From contig JAKZAP010000021.1 in NCBI GenBank assembly GCA_023053575.1, positions 13,640,212 to 13,704,211 on the forward strand: a DNA stretch of 64,000 nt. Direction: 5' to 3'. Origin of the DNA: Branchinecta lynchi (taxonomy: Eukaryota > Arthropoda > Branchiopoda > Anostraca > Branchinectidae). The notes beneath the pieces are model-generated. The model did not search any database and had not been told where the DNA came from. It saw only the letters and a list, made by a program, of their open reading frames with translations. Positions 61,301 through 62,319 of the stretch are shown in pieces. The position numbers and the translations under genes are program-made. How positions within the stretch are numbered: position 1 is the stretch's first letter; each line of letters opens with the position of its first letter.

Positions 61301-62319
61301 TATTTTCTTTCCAACCTAGTTGTAAAGTTACTCGCTGACCGTTCCAGCCTTCTAGAAATAGTAACTATTTGCTTACCATGCTCGGGAGCGTAATAGGCGG
61401 GAGCGTAATTGGTCGGATTCAAGCGTGGCATGATCTTCTGCTGGAAAATAGGAAAATTTTTCCAGCCATGAAGGCAAAAAGCCAGAATTCGTGACGTCAT
61501 GCCTAGTAAGTAGGGTGGAACACGCTCAATTTTGTACAGAAACCCAAATCGTCAGCTTTAGTGCTCAGATCTGTTTGCTTCAGTCCCGGAAAATAGACCG
61601 CGTACCTCTTGTTCTTTACATTGTAGGACTTTCTACGCACTGGCTAACTAAAAGAGATGAAAATTTTGTGACTGTAGTTGTATGAAAAAGTTGCATGGAT
61701 TGATATGTAGTTGTATGTAATACTTTGGTTTAACATGCCTCCGACTGGTTCAATCTTAAGCAGTATCCGATAGCATCCAGTCTTGCTGTAGTAGCATCCA
61801 GTTTGCTAGTAGTAGCATGCAGTGGCCTCAGTTACTACTGCATGCTACTTTTTCGTACAACTCGATATGACTAATTCTCGAAAAATTTTCATCGGGCAAA
61901 CAAAACGGCTTTCTGAGATTGGCTCACGTACCATACTCTGAAAGGAAACTTAGAGTAATTCAGTGGATTTTCGAGCTTTATAAACAAGATGAATTGGGAA
62001 AGGGACTAAAAACTAGGTGGGCTGCTTACAAGGTTGTTGAATCGGGTCGTTTATTAACAAACCAAACTTCTTAGATTTCTTCAGCAGAAGATACTATAGT
62101 TCGTAAACCAAATAAGAAAATACGATAGCGTAGACCTTCGAATTTACTTTTAACATATTCTGGGCTGCCAGAAAGTTAAGATTAGGAAATAGAGCTATTA
62201 TTCTTCTTTTGTTTATTTTCGAATTTTTATCTTTAGTTGTAAAATCGTCGAAGCAGTCATCATCGGACGGACGGACGGTTAAGTTGAAAAATAAGGGTAA
62301 GAAAAAAGGAAAATCGTGA
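19244..62319 (+). CDS. SR-type (Arg/Ser-rich) nuclear protein, 11 coding exons
   Basis: Spliced model: 19244-19387, 20622-20875, 31598-31866, 33021-33236, 39126-39354, 42414-42629, 45625-46157, 50459-50731, 55467-55591, 60241-60292, 62237-62319. The lengths sum to 2394 nt, an open frame of 797 codons plus TGA. Every junction is AG/GT and the phases agree at all ten introns, which is very unlikely by chance. Domains by predicted residue: acidic start (1-48), Pro/Gln-rich (49-132), Arg-rich then mixed (133-222), Asp/Glu/Ser-rich (223-294), Pro-rich (295-370), RS domain with many RSP/SPRR units (371-620), Lys-rich basic run after a Ser/Pro/Glu stretch (621-711), charged Lys-rich tail (712-797). 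No RRM or zinc finger is visible. Composition suggests a nuclear pre-mRNA-processing or speckle-type factor; that role is inference and I do not recognise the family. ATG 19244 has G at -3. An undetected extra exon cannot be excluded. Confidence 0.82.
19770..19812. repeat. solo end of the Helentron-like element
   Basis: CAAGTGCCATATGAGC followed by GCGCTTGTTTAC matches the right end of the arrays at 15.5 and 49.4 kb, without any tandem units next to it. Confidence 0.5.
19943..20575. mobile_element. element with ~77-bp inverted repeats around an LTR-like core
   Basis: The left arm starts at GTTGTGTCGGTCTC (about 19943) and ends TTGGTACTTCG. The right arm (about 20484-20575) is its near-perfect reverse complement. 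The core has a TATA-like TATATAAGCTC (about 20190), AATAAAACC (about 20336) and ACAACAGTGGTGCGAAG (about 20480), which resembles an LTR end followed by a tRNA-type primer site. Either a foldback element or an LTR flanked by inverted copies of its neighbouring sequence. Confidence 0.5.
20622..20875 (+). CDS. SR-type gene, coding exon 2 (Pro/Gln-rich)
   Basis: Acceptor TTACATTTCAG ends at 20621 and the donor is ATAG|GTAAGG. In phase 0 it encodes about 84 residues rich in Pro, Tyr, His and Gln (PPVPLVAPPP, QYQQQQVFQP) with no stop. The frame is set by exon 1. It leaves two bases (AG) to be completed by the G of exon 3. The upstream acceptor lies only about 45 nt after the end of an inverted-repeat element. 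Confidence 0.8.
20897..21090. mobile_element. truncated copy of the TTAA-AGG MITE
   Basis: Begins TTAAAGCACACCTCTTACC shortly after the exon 2 donor and shares GGCTGTTTTAAGCCTTTTCC with complete copies at 37.5, 51.5 and 60.4 kb. The right end is missing. Confidence 0.5.
21282..24080 (-). CDS. LINE ORF2: APE endonuclease and reverse transcriptase
   Basis: 932 residues, intact. The N-terminal APE-type endonuclease shows LLQEL (Glu34), GDWNA (149-153), SWLDHIV (201-207) and GPDHLPL (226-232). The RT has NYRPIAL (550-556), FIDASKAFD (616-624), RQGGVLSP (676-683) and FADD (716-719). All catalytic residues I can identify are present, so the protein could be active. No RNase H domain follows. It starts at ATG 24080, inside the last codons of ORF1. 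Family relation to the LINE at 63-1415 is suggested by shared RT motifs. Confidence 0.88.
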   Translation of the reverse strand: MVIRTASYNCRGLKSNAFDLLPLFQTHDLILLQELWLLESELCLLNNLSPQFRGIGVTPMKDTVLHIGRPYGGAAILWRNSVDQSVRVIETESDRICAAIITLSDSCLLVINVYMPVCDSDHEAEFLDCLALLQAMIDTVDFDHLCIAGDWNANADPNVPSIFFNELNRFCASNDLTIADVDLLPADSFTYVSDSHAGKTSWLDHIVVNQSLRPLASKMLTLPEFGPDHLPLTCVFNVNCSEPGTSTSNGDVAAPTTSVHWNRASQADLHEYFTKTGVAFDDFDLSSEALLCSNPECSSAEHRELLDKLYATFCFTLTATAVSAIPSSSSTKHKSRPFQVTGWNSLVKKFYLASRAAFLTWVANGRPVFGIVYENMRWARSVFKSKLKWCKTNALAAKAEAMAVALLGGQKDFWTHVRQNFSGSKASVSTLDSVSGARQISEHWANKFETLFNSVPSDCSSFPLLPPSDFPPIFPAEVERHLLSIGIDKAGGADGISARHLRFASSKKYLILAALFNGFLRHSYLPDSLMTVNLVPVPKSRTTDSSNSDNYRPIALATVLSKILEKCLADHMKQWLVTAPYQFGFKQKCGVDFAIFLLKFVVDYFLFFSTPVFLCFIDASKAFDRVNHRIMLDILVRRGVPTVYVKLLCYWFTEQRFRVRWGDSYSEFFHLKNGLRQGGVLSPLLYTIYTDELSLKLCLSRIGCHINGYCYNHLMFADDIVLISPTIFALNQLLQICDGYATSHDILFNTKKTFAMAYLPPGLPVPQKGVRLGGNEIVFVRNFTYLGFTLRDDCRDDDHVTALLRGLFKRGNMLVLKFGHCSDAVKTRLFQCYCYQLFGISLVANISLKSARLLKTGYNRVARRLYKLPTICSVSHELVSRRCCSLNEIVRRSKASLHQRIFRSENFLVRNAADPLFSCLPVRRALLKDVCP
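24070..25221 (-). CDS. LINE ORF1 protein
   Basis: 383 residues, predicted RNA/DNA-binding ORF1 product. A short helical region with LQSQLTELQNSLAEMKS (about 111-130) may form a coiled coil. The C-terminal quarter (SRSIFVSRLDPSTELLAVR to WPAGVFVRRYF) resembles the RRM-like plus WP.G...RRF ending seen in CR1/Jockey-group ORF1 proteins. No CCHC knuckles or PHD finger were seen. Its stop overlaps the ORF2 start by 11 nt, suggesting ORF2 translation by termination-reinitiation. Confidence 0.75.
   Translation of the reverse strand: MTKTIVSELLCFLTNKIDTSPKDVILKVCNEFYSLDSVLKAKTLLVEALSADERNTAADRLSTTRRSKYLALDDLYYLLQICDRGNFKFLAEDLAMLPPMSLEHFDLATLLKSHETLQSQLTELQNSLAEMKSCILTRSELNSFRSPARYDVGSALGDLDRPRNDAISTLNRTKAASNMTLFFDAGDNESSVSETGDGSASVSAVAVINSEDAVVTVRPPLEAVRTVDTGGVEGVNPVSYADVTRRPRKNSRLPKTATGRPSANPSSAFVGSVTKNTLKGVKSNLHSQSRSIFVSRLDPSTELLAVRNALAQRLKCKLDAIHCDKIEPKSSKQQSVSVRIGIPAIYYETVMKPSFWPAGVFVRRYFDNRQAKVGGTSEVSNGN
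25490..27975 (-). mobile_element. degenerate CR1-type LINE
   Basis: Collinear - strand pieces: endonuclease end (27713-27498, SSDHVSIEVRM), linker (27425-27135), RT N-terminus (26980-26705, WKMATVTPIYKKGNK and NYRPISL), RT core (26787-26326, VDVVLLDQAKGFD, GVPQGLVLGP, YADD) and thumb/C-terminus (26200-25958 and 25803-25522, ending FKKRLDEDW). Frameshifts separate the pieces and a G-run sits at 27183. The order and motifs match CR1-clade ORF2. Inactive. Confidence 0.78.
27990..28335 (-). mobile_element. LINE 3' fragment
   Basis: A - strand frame ends RYLKSVVPAFVNLFNSH at 27994, like the endings RYRKSFVPSSVTLFNSHD (41.85 kb) and RYRKRFVPSFVEVLN (41.1 kb), so it is probably the C-terminal end of a related ORF2. 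The upstream part is decayed. Confidence 0.55.
28375..28990 (-). mobile_element. LINE 3' fragment, same family as 63-1415
   Basis: The 130-codon - strand frame (28474-28866) contains SKIVANRGHYRRRALTRLYS, then YRYCKFLLYLPRSYRN and FHRLIRLF, collinear with the last quarter of the first LINE. The 3' side has a (TTA)n tail at 28376-28392. The 5' end is near 28990. Confidence 0.8.
29250..29695 (-). mobile_element. LINE RT C-terminal fragment
   Basis: Frames at 29677-29495 (VVNMEKSVALTMSFLK, ELKLLGIHIRADLK) and 29476-29279 (SLRSLKVLSRYGVP, SFILPLLEYSC) align with the thumb region of the LINE at 39.9-41.1 kb. Confidence 0.7.
29750..30012. repeat. inverted AACAGATAAC repeats
   Basis: Left: AACAGATAACA..TGTTATCTGTT, itself a hairpin, at about 29757-29787. 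Right: ACAACAGATAACATCC and more TATCTGTTAC copies at about 29962-30019. Together they form a palindromic non-coding element immediately before a Harbinger-like MITE. Confidence 0.5.
30020..30566. mobile_element. Harbinger-like MITE (TTA target duplication)
   Basis: 547 bp with ends CCCTAGGTTCACAC and GTGTGAACCTAGGG and exact TTA on both sides (30017-30019 and 30567-30569). A 3-bp TTA duplication is a hallmark of PIF/Harbinger. Subterminal ATCGCGGCGATGA and ATCTCGGCGATGACC motifs face each other. No transposase. Confidence 0.8.
30570..31590. other. non-coding intron sequence
   Basis: AT-rich and T-rich. The right part of a TTAA-AGG MITE lies at about 30870-31005 (ends GGTCCTTTAA). A weak copy of the CGTCAGCTACGATGCTTC motif lies at 31515-31555, just before exon 3. 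Confidence 0.5.
31598..31866 (+). CDS. SR-type gene, coding exon 3 (Arg-rich)
   Basis: Acceptor TGTGTTCCAG ends at 31597 and the donor is AAAG|GTAGGT. It joins the AG of exon 2 to make an Arg codon and continues RNRGRRDDRFRRRERF, then a mixed polar, Lys/Thr-rich stretch ending SEPAATVK. It ends with one spare base (phase 1). The preceding intron is about 10.7 kb because a two-ORF LINE and several LINE remnants lie in it. Confidence 0.8.
32235..32830 (-). mobile_element. decayed LINE RT C-terminal fragment
   Basis: The reverse strand reads, with frameshifts, KRLGVYLTADLKW, SSLKLLSRNVIPSDHLLRVY, SFIRSC and VWHYGL, matching the thumb region of the LINE at 39.9-41.1 kb. G-runs interrupt it near 32722-32755. 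Confidence 0.65.
33021..33236 (+). CDS. SR-type gene, coding exon 4 (acidic Ser/Asp/Glu)
   Basis: Acceptor TCCATTTTAG ends at 33020 and the donor is AGTG|GTAAGA. It is in frame with exon 3 and encodes DSDDSDSSEGSDVASDEDE followed by more acidic sequence. The phase is 1 in and 1 out, so the exon is symmetric (216 nt) and could be skipped without a frameshift. A LINE 3' tail sits within about 25 nt of the donor. Confidence 0.8.
33257..33845 (-). mobile_element. LINE 3' tails
   Basis: The - strand frame 33591-33409 (IMCSFVNRASKLWNNLPEEVV) is a typical LINE ORF2 C-terminus, followed by a tail visible as (TTTA)n at 33257-33285. 33590-33845 begins with (AATA)n and may be a second tail. The insertion lies just inside the intron after exon 4. 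Confidence 0.65.
33897..34137. mobile_element. possible MITE, GCCTCGTTTTTGTTGCA ends
   Basis: GCCTCGTTTTTGTTGCA (33901) is matched by its exact reverse complement at about 34117-34133. No clear target duplication. A 95-codon + strand frame inside has no recognisable motif and is probably fortuitous. Confidence 0.45.
34558..34734. mobile_element. palindromic MITE, TA target site
   Basis: 177 bp, almost a full palindrome: CACTGTTAAAAG...CTTTTTATAGTG with long arms (TAAAGTTAGCTGCAGTATTT and its complement). Flanked by TA on both sides (34556-34557 and 34735-34736), consistent with a mariner/Tc1-type MITE. Related copy at about 55793-55950. Confidence 0.75.
34810..35030 (-). mobile_element. Penelope-associated repeat with hammerhead-like motif
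   Basis: Read on the - strand: CTGAAAAGGACCC, a short stem, GGCCGAAATATAGC, then CTGACGTATCC, i.e. a degraded hammerhead core. A partial second copy precedes it (34817-34890). It lies downstream of the - strand Penelope-like ORF in the same orientation, as expected of a terminal repeat of that element class. Confidence 0.55.
35040..36243 (-). mobile_element. Penelope-like element fragment, reverse orientation
   Basis: - strand pieces in order: GFYKRYLDDGF (RT catalytic box, YLDD) near 36175, then FTTEFENDDPKLPYLDVMI, the 155-codon frame 35991-35524 (YMKLTQNGRYLPYDSY onward) ending GIYSIPCEKR with a stop, and continued GIY-YIG sequence to about 35340. RT with a C-terminal GIY-YIG endonuclease defines canonical Penelope-like elements. 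The N-terminal part is missing and frameshifts are present. Confidence 0.8.
36243..37440 (+). mobile_element. Penelope-like element fragment, forward orientation
   Basis: + strand pieces: GAATGRSISQGLAEL (near 36290), GFYKRYVDDGFTA (36358-36396, catalytic YVDD), FTTEFENDDQKLPYLDVMI (about 36470-36527), then the 209-codon frame 36617-37246 with IYLIPCDWEKRYVGKTDRTF, the GIY-YIG nuclease motif (IY..YVG, Arg and Glu downstream), and the C-terminal end to 37440. The initial Gly of GIY is Ser here and at least two frameshifts occur, so it is inactive. It is a head-to-head neighbour of the reverse copy. Confidence 0.8.
37455..37530 (-). repeat. hammerhead-like motif next to the Penelope pair
   Basis: On the - strand: TTGAGCCTGAAGAAGACCC, then CCAAGAACGGCCGAAAGC. 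The CTGAAGA and GAAA core boxes fit the hammerhead consensus CTGANGA...GAAA. Orientation is the same as the copy at 34.9 kb and opposite to the adjacent forward Penelope fragment. Confidence 0.5.
37549..37910. mobile_element. TTAA-AGG MITE, copy 1
   Basis: Bounded by TTAAAGGACC and GGTCCTTTAA; TTAA on both ends is the target preference of piggyBac-type elements. 362 bp, non-coding, with an internal GGCTGTGTTAAGCC hairpin. Other complete copies at 51473-51840 and 60433-60793. Confidence 0.75.
38030..38400 (-). mobile_element. LINE 3' fragment, same family as 63-1415
   Basis: The - strand reads FCKFLLSLPPWTRNWYLVKK, then HRKLSADAFCKIG and HGLIQVFVEE before a stop, collinear with the C-terminus of the first LINE. 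The tail is (AAT)n at 38033-38056. Confidence 0.75.
38410..39120. other. intron sequence without identified features
   Basis: AT-rich. A possible LINE 3' tail (AAATAAATAAAATAG) lies at 38852-38868. Otherwise nothing recognised. Confidence 0.35.
39126..39354 (+). CDS. SR-type gene, coding exon 5 (Pro-rich)
   Basis: Acceptor TTCATCCCCAG ends at 39125 and the donor is ATCAG|GTACGT. It encodes Ser/Thr/Val-rich then Pro-rich sequence (HHPPPTYLPPQQPR, FGLKPPSPGN). It enters after one base of a codon and leaves two bases, matching exons 4 and 6. A MITE fragment of the GAGCGTGTTCC family begins 40 nt past the donor. Confidence 0.78.
39395..39552 (+). mobile_element. MITE, GAGCGTGTTCC family, truncated copy
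   Basis: Starts GAGCGTGTTCCACCC and matches the left half of copy 1 (GCCGTCAAGGCTGGAACG, then CAGAGATGCATAG). The right half is missing. Confidence 0.7.
39901..41112 (+). CDS. LINE reverse transcriptase, 5'-truncated, catalytic box mutated
   Basis: An open frame of 403 codons; LINE homology starts near 39990 (DENQFGNMKGLSTTHY). RT motifs: VDLQKAFD (71-78), GVPQGTLLGPLL (129-140), and FVDHMTLLE at 158-166 where YVDD is expected. The second catalytic Asp is replaced by His, so the enzyme should be dead although the frame is open. The thumb region and the ending RYRKRFVPSFVEVLNN follow. 3'UTR to about 41302 with AATAAAGTATCAGTATCAG. The first ~30 codons are probably not LINE coding sequence. 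Confidence 0.8.
   Translation: MGYTVVQDGIRRTQLTILKITLTVTLTVPLIDENQFGNMKGLSTTHYLVSLLDTVYKLLDEPDTWRNLILVDLQKAFDLVSHNVLIEKLLNEFKVPPFLVNIIASFLSNRSQVVRYKNIYSDALPISCGVPQGTLLGPLLFLVMINNLANESADRWKFVDHMTLLERCRRNIKSTAMEILDDIAAEAAESKMKVNSQKSNIMTISFLKSKPSFTTPVPNEIFTTKTKLLGITLTNDLKWEAHICSIIKQASASLSLLKLFSKFSCPKSHVLRLYVTFIRPLLEYACPVWHFGLTVDQSDRLETIQKRALRIIYRQGKVPYILLLKEFRLPTLAARRLTLCTGFGNSLRSHSCFEHLFPTPYCPPKPRLPRAVAQKVPALNPVCTRTDRYRKRFVPSFVEVLNN
41113..41302 (+). mobile_element. 3'UTR and tail of the 39.9-kb LINE
   Basis: AT-rich 3' end closing with AATAAAGTATCAGTATCAGTA; the ATCAGT repeat acts as the tail. Nearly identical to 49861-50061. Confidence 0.75.
41440..42060 (+). mobile_element. second LINE 3' fragment of a related family
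   Basis: 41460-41520 encodes LEYACPVLHFGR-like sequence, then 41541-41858 gives IQKRALRIIG (in another frame) and KFGLTTLDERRLTLCYGYG, ending RYRKSFVPSSVTLFNSHD. The 3'UTR extends to a (CTACT)n tail at about 42043-42065. A C-run at 41740 breaks the frame context. Confidence 0.7.
42225..42322 (+). mobile_element. LINE/SINE-type 3' tail with (TTAC)n
   Basis: ATTTACTCCGCCTTTTC, then GGCGGGTCATAAATAAATTAC and (TTAC)n. The same tail occurs at 54965-55028, so it is a repeat family 3' end. Confidence 0.55.
42414..42629 (+). CDS. SR-type gene, coding exon 6 (RS domain, first part)
   Basis: Acceptor CCATTTTTTCGCAG ends at 42413 and the donor is AGCAG|GTGCGT. It encodes RDRIGRRSPG then dense Ser/Pro/Arg (SRRSPSSPRRRSPPPRRR), beginning the RS domain. 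Length 216 nt; phase 2 in and 2 out, so it is symmetric and skippable in frame. The phase-2 junction into exon 7 keeps an Arg codon across the intron. Confidence 0.8.
42890..44926. mobile_element. hAT-like element with exact 8-bp target duplication
   Basis: Ends TAGGGGTCGGCACCG and CGGTGCCGACCCCTA are inverted repeats. The flanks ATCTGGAA (42882-42889) and ATCTGGAA (44927-44934) are identical 8-mers, the hAT signature. The terminal zones are built from repeats of TTTCTGTT / AACAGAAA. The 2.04-kb interior is non-coding and holds a reverse fragment of the Helentron-like satellite and a hammerhead-like repeat. Confidence 0.85.
43800..44300 (-). repeat. reverse fragment of the ~283-bp satellite and hammerhead-like repeat
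   Basis: 43840-44010 is the complement of a satellite unit (TTTCATTGAGATCCGATC corresponds to GATCGGATCTCGATGAAA). 44017-44130 carries the ACGGATATGTCAGC...TTTCGGCCC...CTCGTCAGGC block, i.e. the hammerhead-like motif on the - strand. Both are nested in the hAT-like element. Confidence 0.6.
44990..45600. other. intron sequence, nothing identified
   Basis: AT-rich. A short imperfect direct repeat (GGTGATTGCGCATGTG) occurs twice at about 45490-45545. No gene seen. Confidence 0.4.
45625..46157 (+). CDS. SR-type gene, coding exon 7 (main RS domain)
   Basis: Acceptor CTCCTTTCAG ends at 45624 and the donor is AAAAA|GTAAGA. This is the longest exon (533 nt). It encodes tens of RSP, SPRR and RRS units (SRSPRRSPSPRR onward), then Gly/Arg-rich sequence and a Lys/Glu-rich end (EARKEDDKLEARKRKFEEGE). 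Repeated Ser-Pro/Arg units suggest phosphorylation by SRPK/CLK-type kinases, by analogy with SR proteins. It ends with one spare base. Confidence 0.85.
46726..46800 (+). repeat. left copy of ~70-bp flanking direct repeat
   Basis: AAAGGTCTGTCAACAATTC, then ACGAATAAGAACGTGCG and AAGCTTCAAAGTATTATA precede the second Helentron-like element. An almost identical copy follows it at 49471-49540. Confidence 0.75.
46801..49462. mobile_element. Helentron-like element with diverged tandem array (copy 2)
   Basis: Same left hairpin (TGGCACTTG CCCTTCAG CCAAGTGCCA) and same right end (CAAGTGCCATATGAGCTCG, AGCTCTTGTTT) as copy 1. The inside has about nine diverged units with GAACGGGTGAT, GATGAAACTTG and GGGGGGAGT blocks. 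Units are more divergent than in copy 1, so it is older or differently amplified. Confidence 0.6.
48800..49235. repeat. recent tandem duplication of one array segment
   Basis: A block starting CCCTAGATGACATATTTTGG at 48800 is repeated from 49019 to about 49235, apparently identical except for G-run length. The period is about 218 bp. Confidence 0.85.
49466..49540 (+). repeat. right copy of ~70-bp flanking direct repeat
   Basis: AAAGGTCTGTCAACAATTC, AACGAATAAGAACATGCG and AAGCTTCAAAGTATGATA match 46726-46795 in the same orientation with a few changes. Confidence 0.75.
49604..50061 (+). mobile_element. recent 5'-truncated copy of the 39.9-kb LINE
   Basis: From AATTCCTCAAAGAATTCCGC to the ATCAGTATCAG tail it repeats 40870-41302 with only about four differences that I could find by eye. 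The 87-codon frame ends VPSFVEVLNN. Such closeness indicates recent retrotransposition of the family. Confidence 0.85.
50195..50430 (-). mobile_element. LINE 3' fragment with (AATC)n tail
   Basis: (AATC)n at 50199-50213, then ATAAATGATGGGATGAAACT and GAATTAGCAGGATATGGCGA, matching 63497-63690. It ends about 30 nt before the exon 8 acceptor. Confidence 0.65.
50459..50731 (+). CDS. SR-type gene, coding exon 8 (Lys-rich block)
   Basis: Acceptor GATTATTCTAG ends at 50458 and the donor is ATTG|GTGAGT. It encodes SPSPTPSPKKSETGSEDVES, then an almost pure Lys run with Asp punctuation (KKKKDKKKKKDKKAKKKKKK), a Ser/Asp cluster and a helical AALKLLQDKKLKKALSAI. The Lys run is a strong candidate nuclear localisation signal. 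A LINE 3' remnant on the opposite strand ends only about 30 nt before the acceptor. Confidence 0.82.
50818..51131. mobile_element. MITE, CAGTC family, copy 2
   Basis: CAGCCACAAACCCTTGATAT on the left and GTGTGTGGTAGACTG on the right, with the same interior as 17719-18081 (CTAACCCTGACCTA, TTCTGATTGGTTGATTTCTG). Ends are more diverged and no target duplication was found. Confidence 0.65.
51473..51840. mobile_element. TTAA-AGG MITE, copy 2
   Basis: TTAAAGGACC to GGTCCTTTAA, TTAA at both ends, 368 bp. Read in the same direction it shows the reverse orientation of copy 1 (GAAAAGGCTTAAAACAGCC). Confidence 0.75.
51841..53030. other. intron sequence, nothing identified
   Basis: No convincing coding or repeat structure was recognised. 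Confidence 0.35.
53031..53395 (-). mobile_element. possible LINE 3'UTR
   Basis: A (TTA)n tail at 53008-53025 and the AT-rich composition resemble the 3' parts of the LINEs at 28.4 and 38.0 kb. No coding part is preserved. Confidence 0.35.
53418..54600. repeat. left inverted arm: ~140-bp tandem repeat array
   Basis: Begins ACAAGACCAAAGGTGTCG, then GGGATCCCAAAAAT. About five units follow, marked by GCCGGATTCCGGACGAAC, GCGAGAAAATG and ATCTAATCAACTTC, spaced roughly 120-145 bp. It ends near TTTTGGGATCCCAAAAACG. Its reverse complement occurs at 56380-57995. Confidence 0.7.
54600..54775 (+). repeat. hammerhead-like foldback motif
   Basis: The + strand has CTGATGA (54703-54709), GGACCC..GGGCC and GAAAC (54731-54735), which is the canonical hammerhead core. 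It is followed by GTAGCTGACGGATTC. An inverted degraded copy lies at 54597-54640. Confidence 0.6.
54955..55030 (+). mobile_element. repeat 3' tail with (TTAC)n
   Basis: ATTTACTCCGCTTTCTG, GGCGGGTTATAAATAAATTAC, TTAC repeats; same family as 42225-42322. Confidence 0.55.
55190..55285 (+). mobile_element. 3' tail of the two-ORF LINE family
   Basis: TATATGGCCTCTGGCTTTAAA followed by (ATT)n at 55263-55283 matches the 3' end of the LINE at 21.2 kb, in the opposite orientation. Confidence 0.65.
55467..55591 (+). CDS. SR-type gene, coding exon 9
   Basis: Acceptor CTCATTTACAG ends at 55466 and the donor is AAAG|GTAAGC. It encodes ESIAGVKFEITPKVGIKVKE, then a Glu/Val/Ser segment and LRERLQKKKGTKRK. 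It enters with one base carried from exon 8 and ends phase 0. The exon lies in the single-copy gap between two inverted arrays of a ~140-bp repeat. Confidence 0.78.
55793..55950. mobile_element. palindromic MITE related to 34558-34734
   Basis: CACTGTAAAAAGTTTCTCCG at the left, then GCAGTATTTGCTACTGGG with its complement CCCAGTAGCAAATTCTGC at the right. About 200 nt after the exon 9 donor. Confidence 0.6.
56380..57995. repeat. right inverted arm: ~140-bp tandem repeat array
   Basis: Starts TTTTGGGATCCCAAAGCG. Units marked by AAGACATGCTGAA / TACGCTGAA start near 57106, 57260, 57398, 57535 and 57668. It ends CCCCATCGAAACCTTTGGTCTTGT. It is the reverse complement of 53418-54600, interrupted by a hammerhead-like foldback at 56640-57080. 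Confidence 0.7.
56640..57080. mobile_element. large foldback with three hammerhead-like motifs
   Basis: Two direct - strand copies (from about 56660 and about 56820) and one + strand copy (56985-57078) of the same block. The + copy has CTGACGA (56990-56996), a stem, GAAA (57018-57021) and a terminal ATC (57051-57053). Arms joined by AGGAAACAAACCTG repeats and their complements make nearly the whole 440 bp self-complementary. Confidence 0.75.
58194..58415 (+). CDS. possible alternative last exon of the SR-type gene
   Basis: An AG at 58192-58193 is followed by a phase-0 frame AKKSENTEGQKSRQTSSGEG with more Ser/Lys/Arg-rich sequence and a stop near 58417. Exon 9 ends in phase 0, so direct splicing would keep frame. 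AATAAA occurs at about 58552. The polypyrimidine tract is weak and part of the region is repeated (58090-58150 resembles 50080-50170). Speculative. Confidence 0.25.
59547..59851 (-). mobile_element. MITE, GAGCGTGTTCC family, copy 2
   Basis: 305 bp with GAGCGTGTTCCACCC and GGATGGAACACGCTC ends, flanked by AAA on both sides (59544-59546 and 59852-59854). Inverted relative to copy 1. Confidence 0.8.
60241..60292 (+). CDS. SR-type gene, coding exon 10 (52-nt acidic exon)
   Basis: Acceptor TTTGTTCTAG ends at 60240 and the donor is AAAAG|GTATGC. It encodes EGFADEDDEETGAASSK and one extra base. It is too short to stand out alone. Support comes from its exact fit in phase between exon 9 (phase 0) and exon 11 (needs one base), and from the acidic/Ser composition. 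Confidence 0.72.
60335..60425 (+). repeat. tRNA-derived SINE head
   Basis: TGGCGGAATGGGCTAGAA resembles a pol III A box, and GGTTCGAGTCTC about 40 nt later is a near-perfect B box. The acceptor arms do not pair well, so this is more likely a SINE promoter or tRNA relic than a functional tRNA. It sits about 40 nt after exon 10 and abuts a TTAA-AGG MITE. Confidence 0.55.
60433..60793. mobile_element. TTAA-AGG MITE, copy 3
   Basis: TTAAAGCACACC to GGGCCTTTAA with TTAA at both ends, 361 bp, including GGCTGTCTTAAGCC. Confidence 0.7.
61263..61527 (-). mobile_element. MITE, GAGCGTGTTCC family, copy 3
   Basis: Left end CCGTGTTCCACCCTACT and right end GTAGGGTGGAACACGCTC, with a shortened interior (265 bp). 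Same orientation as copy 2. Confidence 0.75.
62237..62319 (+). CDS. SR-type gene, last coding exon
   Basis: Acceptor TTTATCTTTAG ends at 62236. It completes a Val codon and reads VKSSKQSSSDGRTVKLKNKG, then a short Lys/Gly/Ser end before TGA at 62317-62319. The low-complexity Lys/Ser tail matches the rest of the protein. Downstream, an ATTAAA lies at 62598-62603 and the first AATAAA I see is at 63272-63277; either could direct polyadenylation. Confidence 0.75.
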
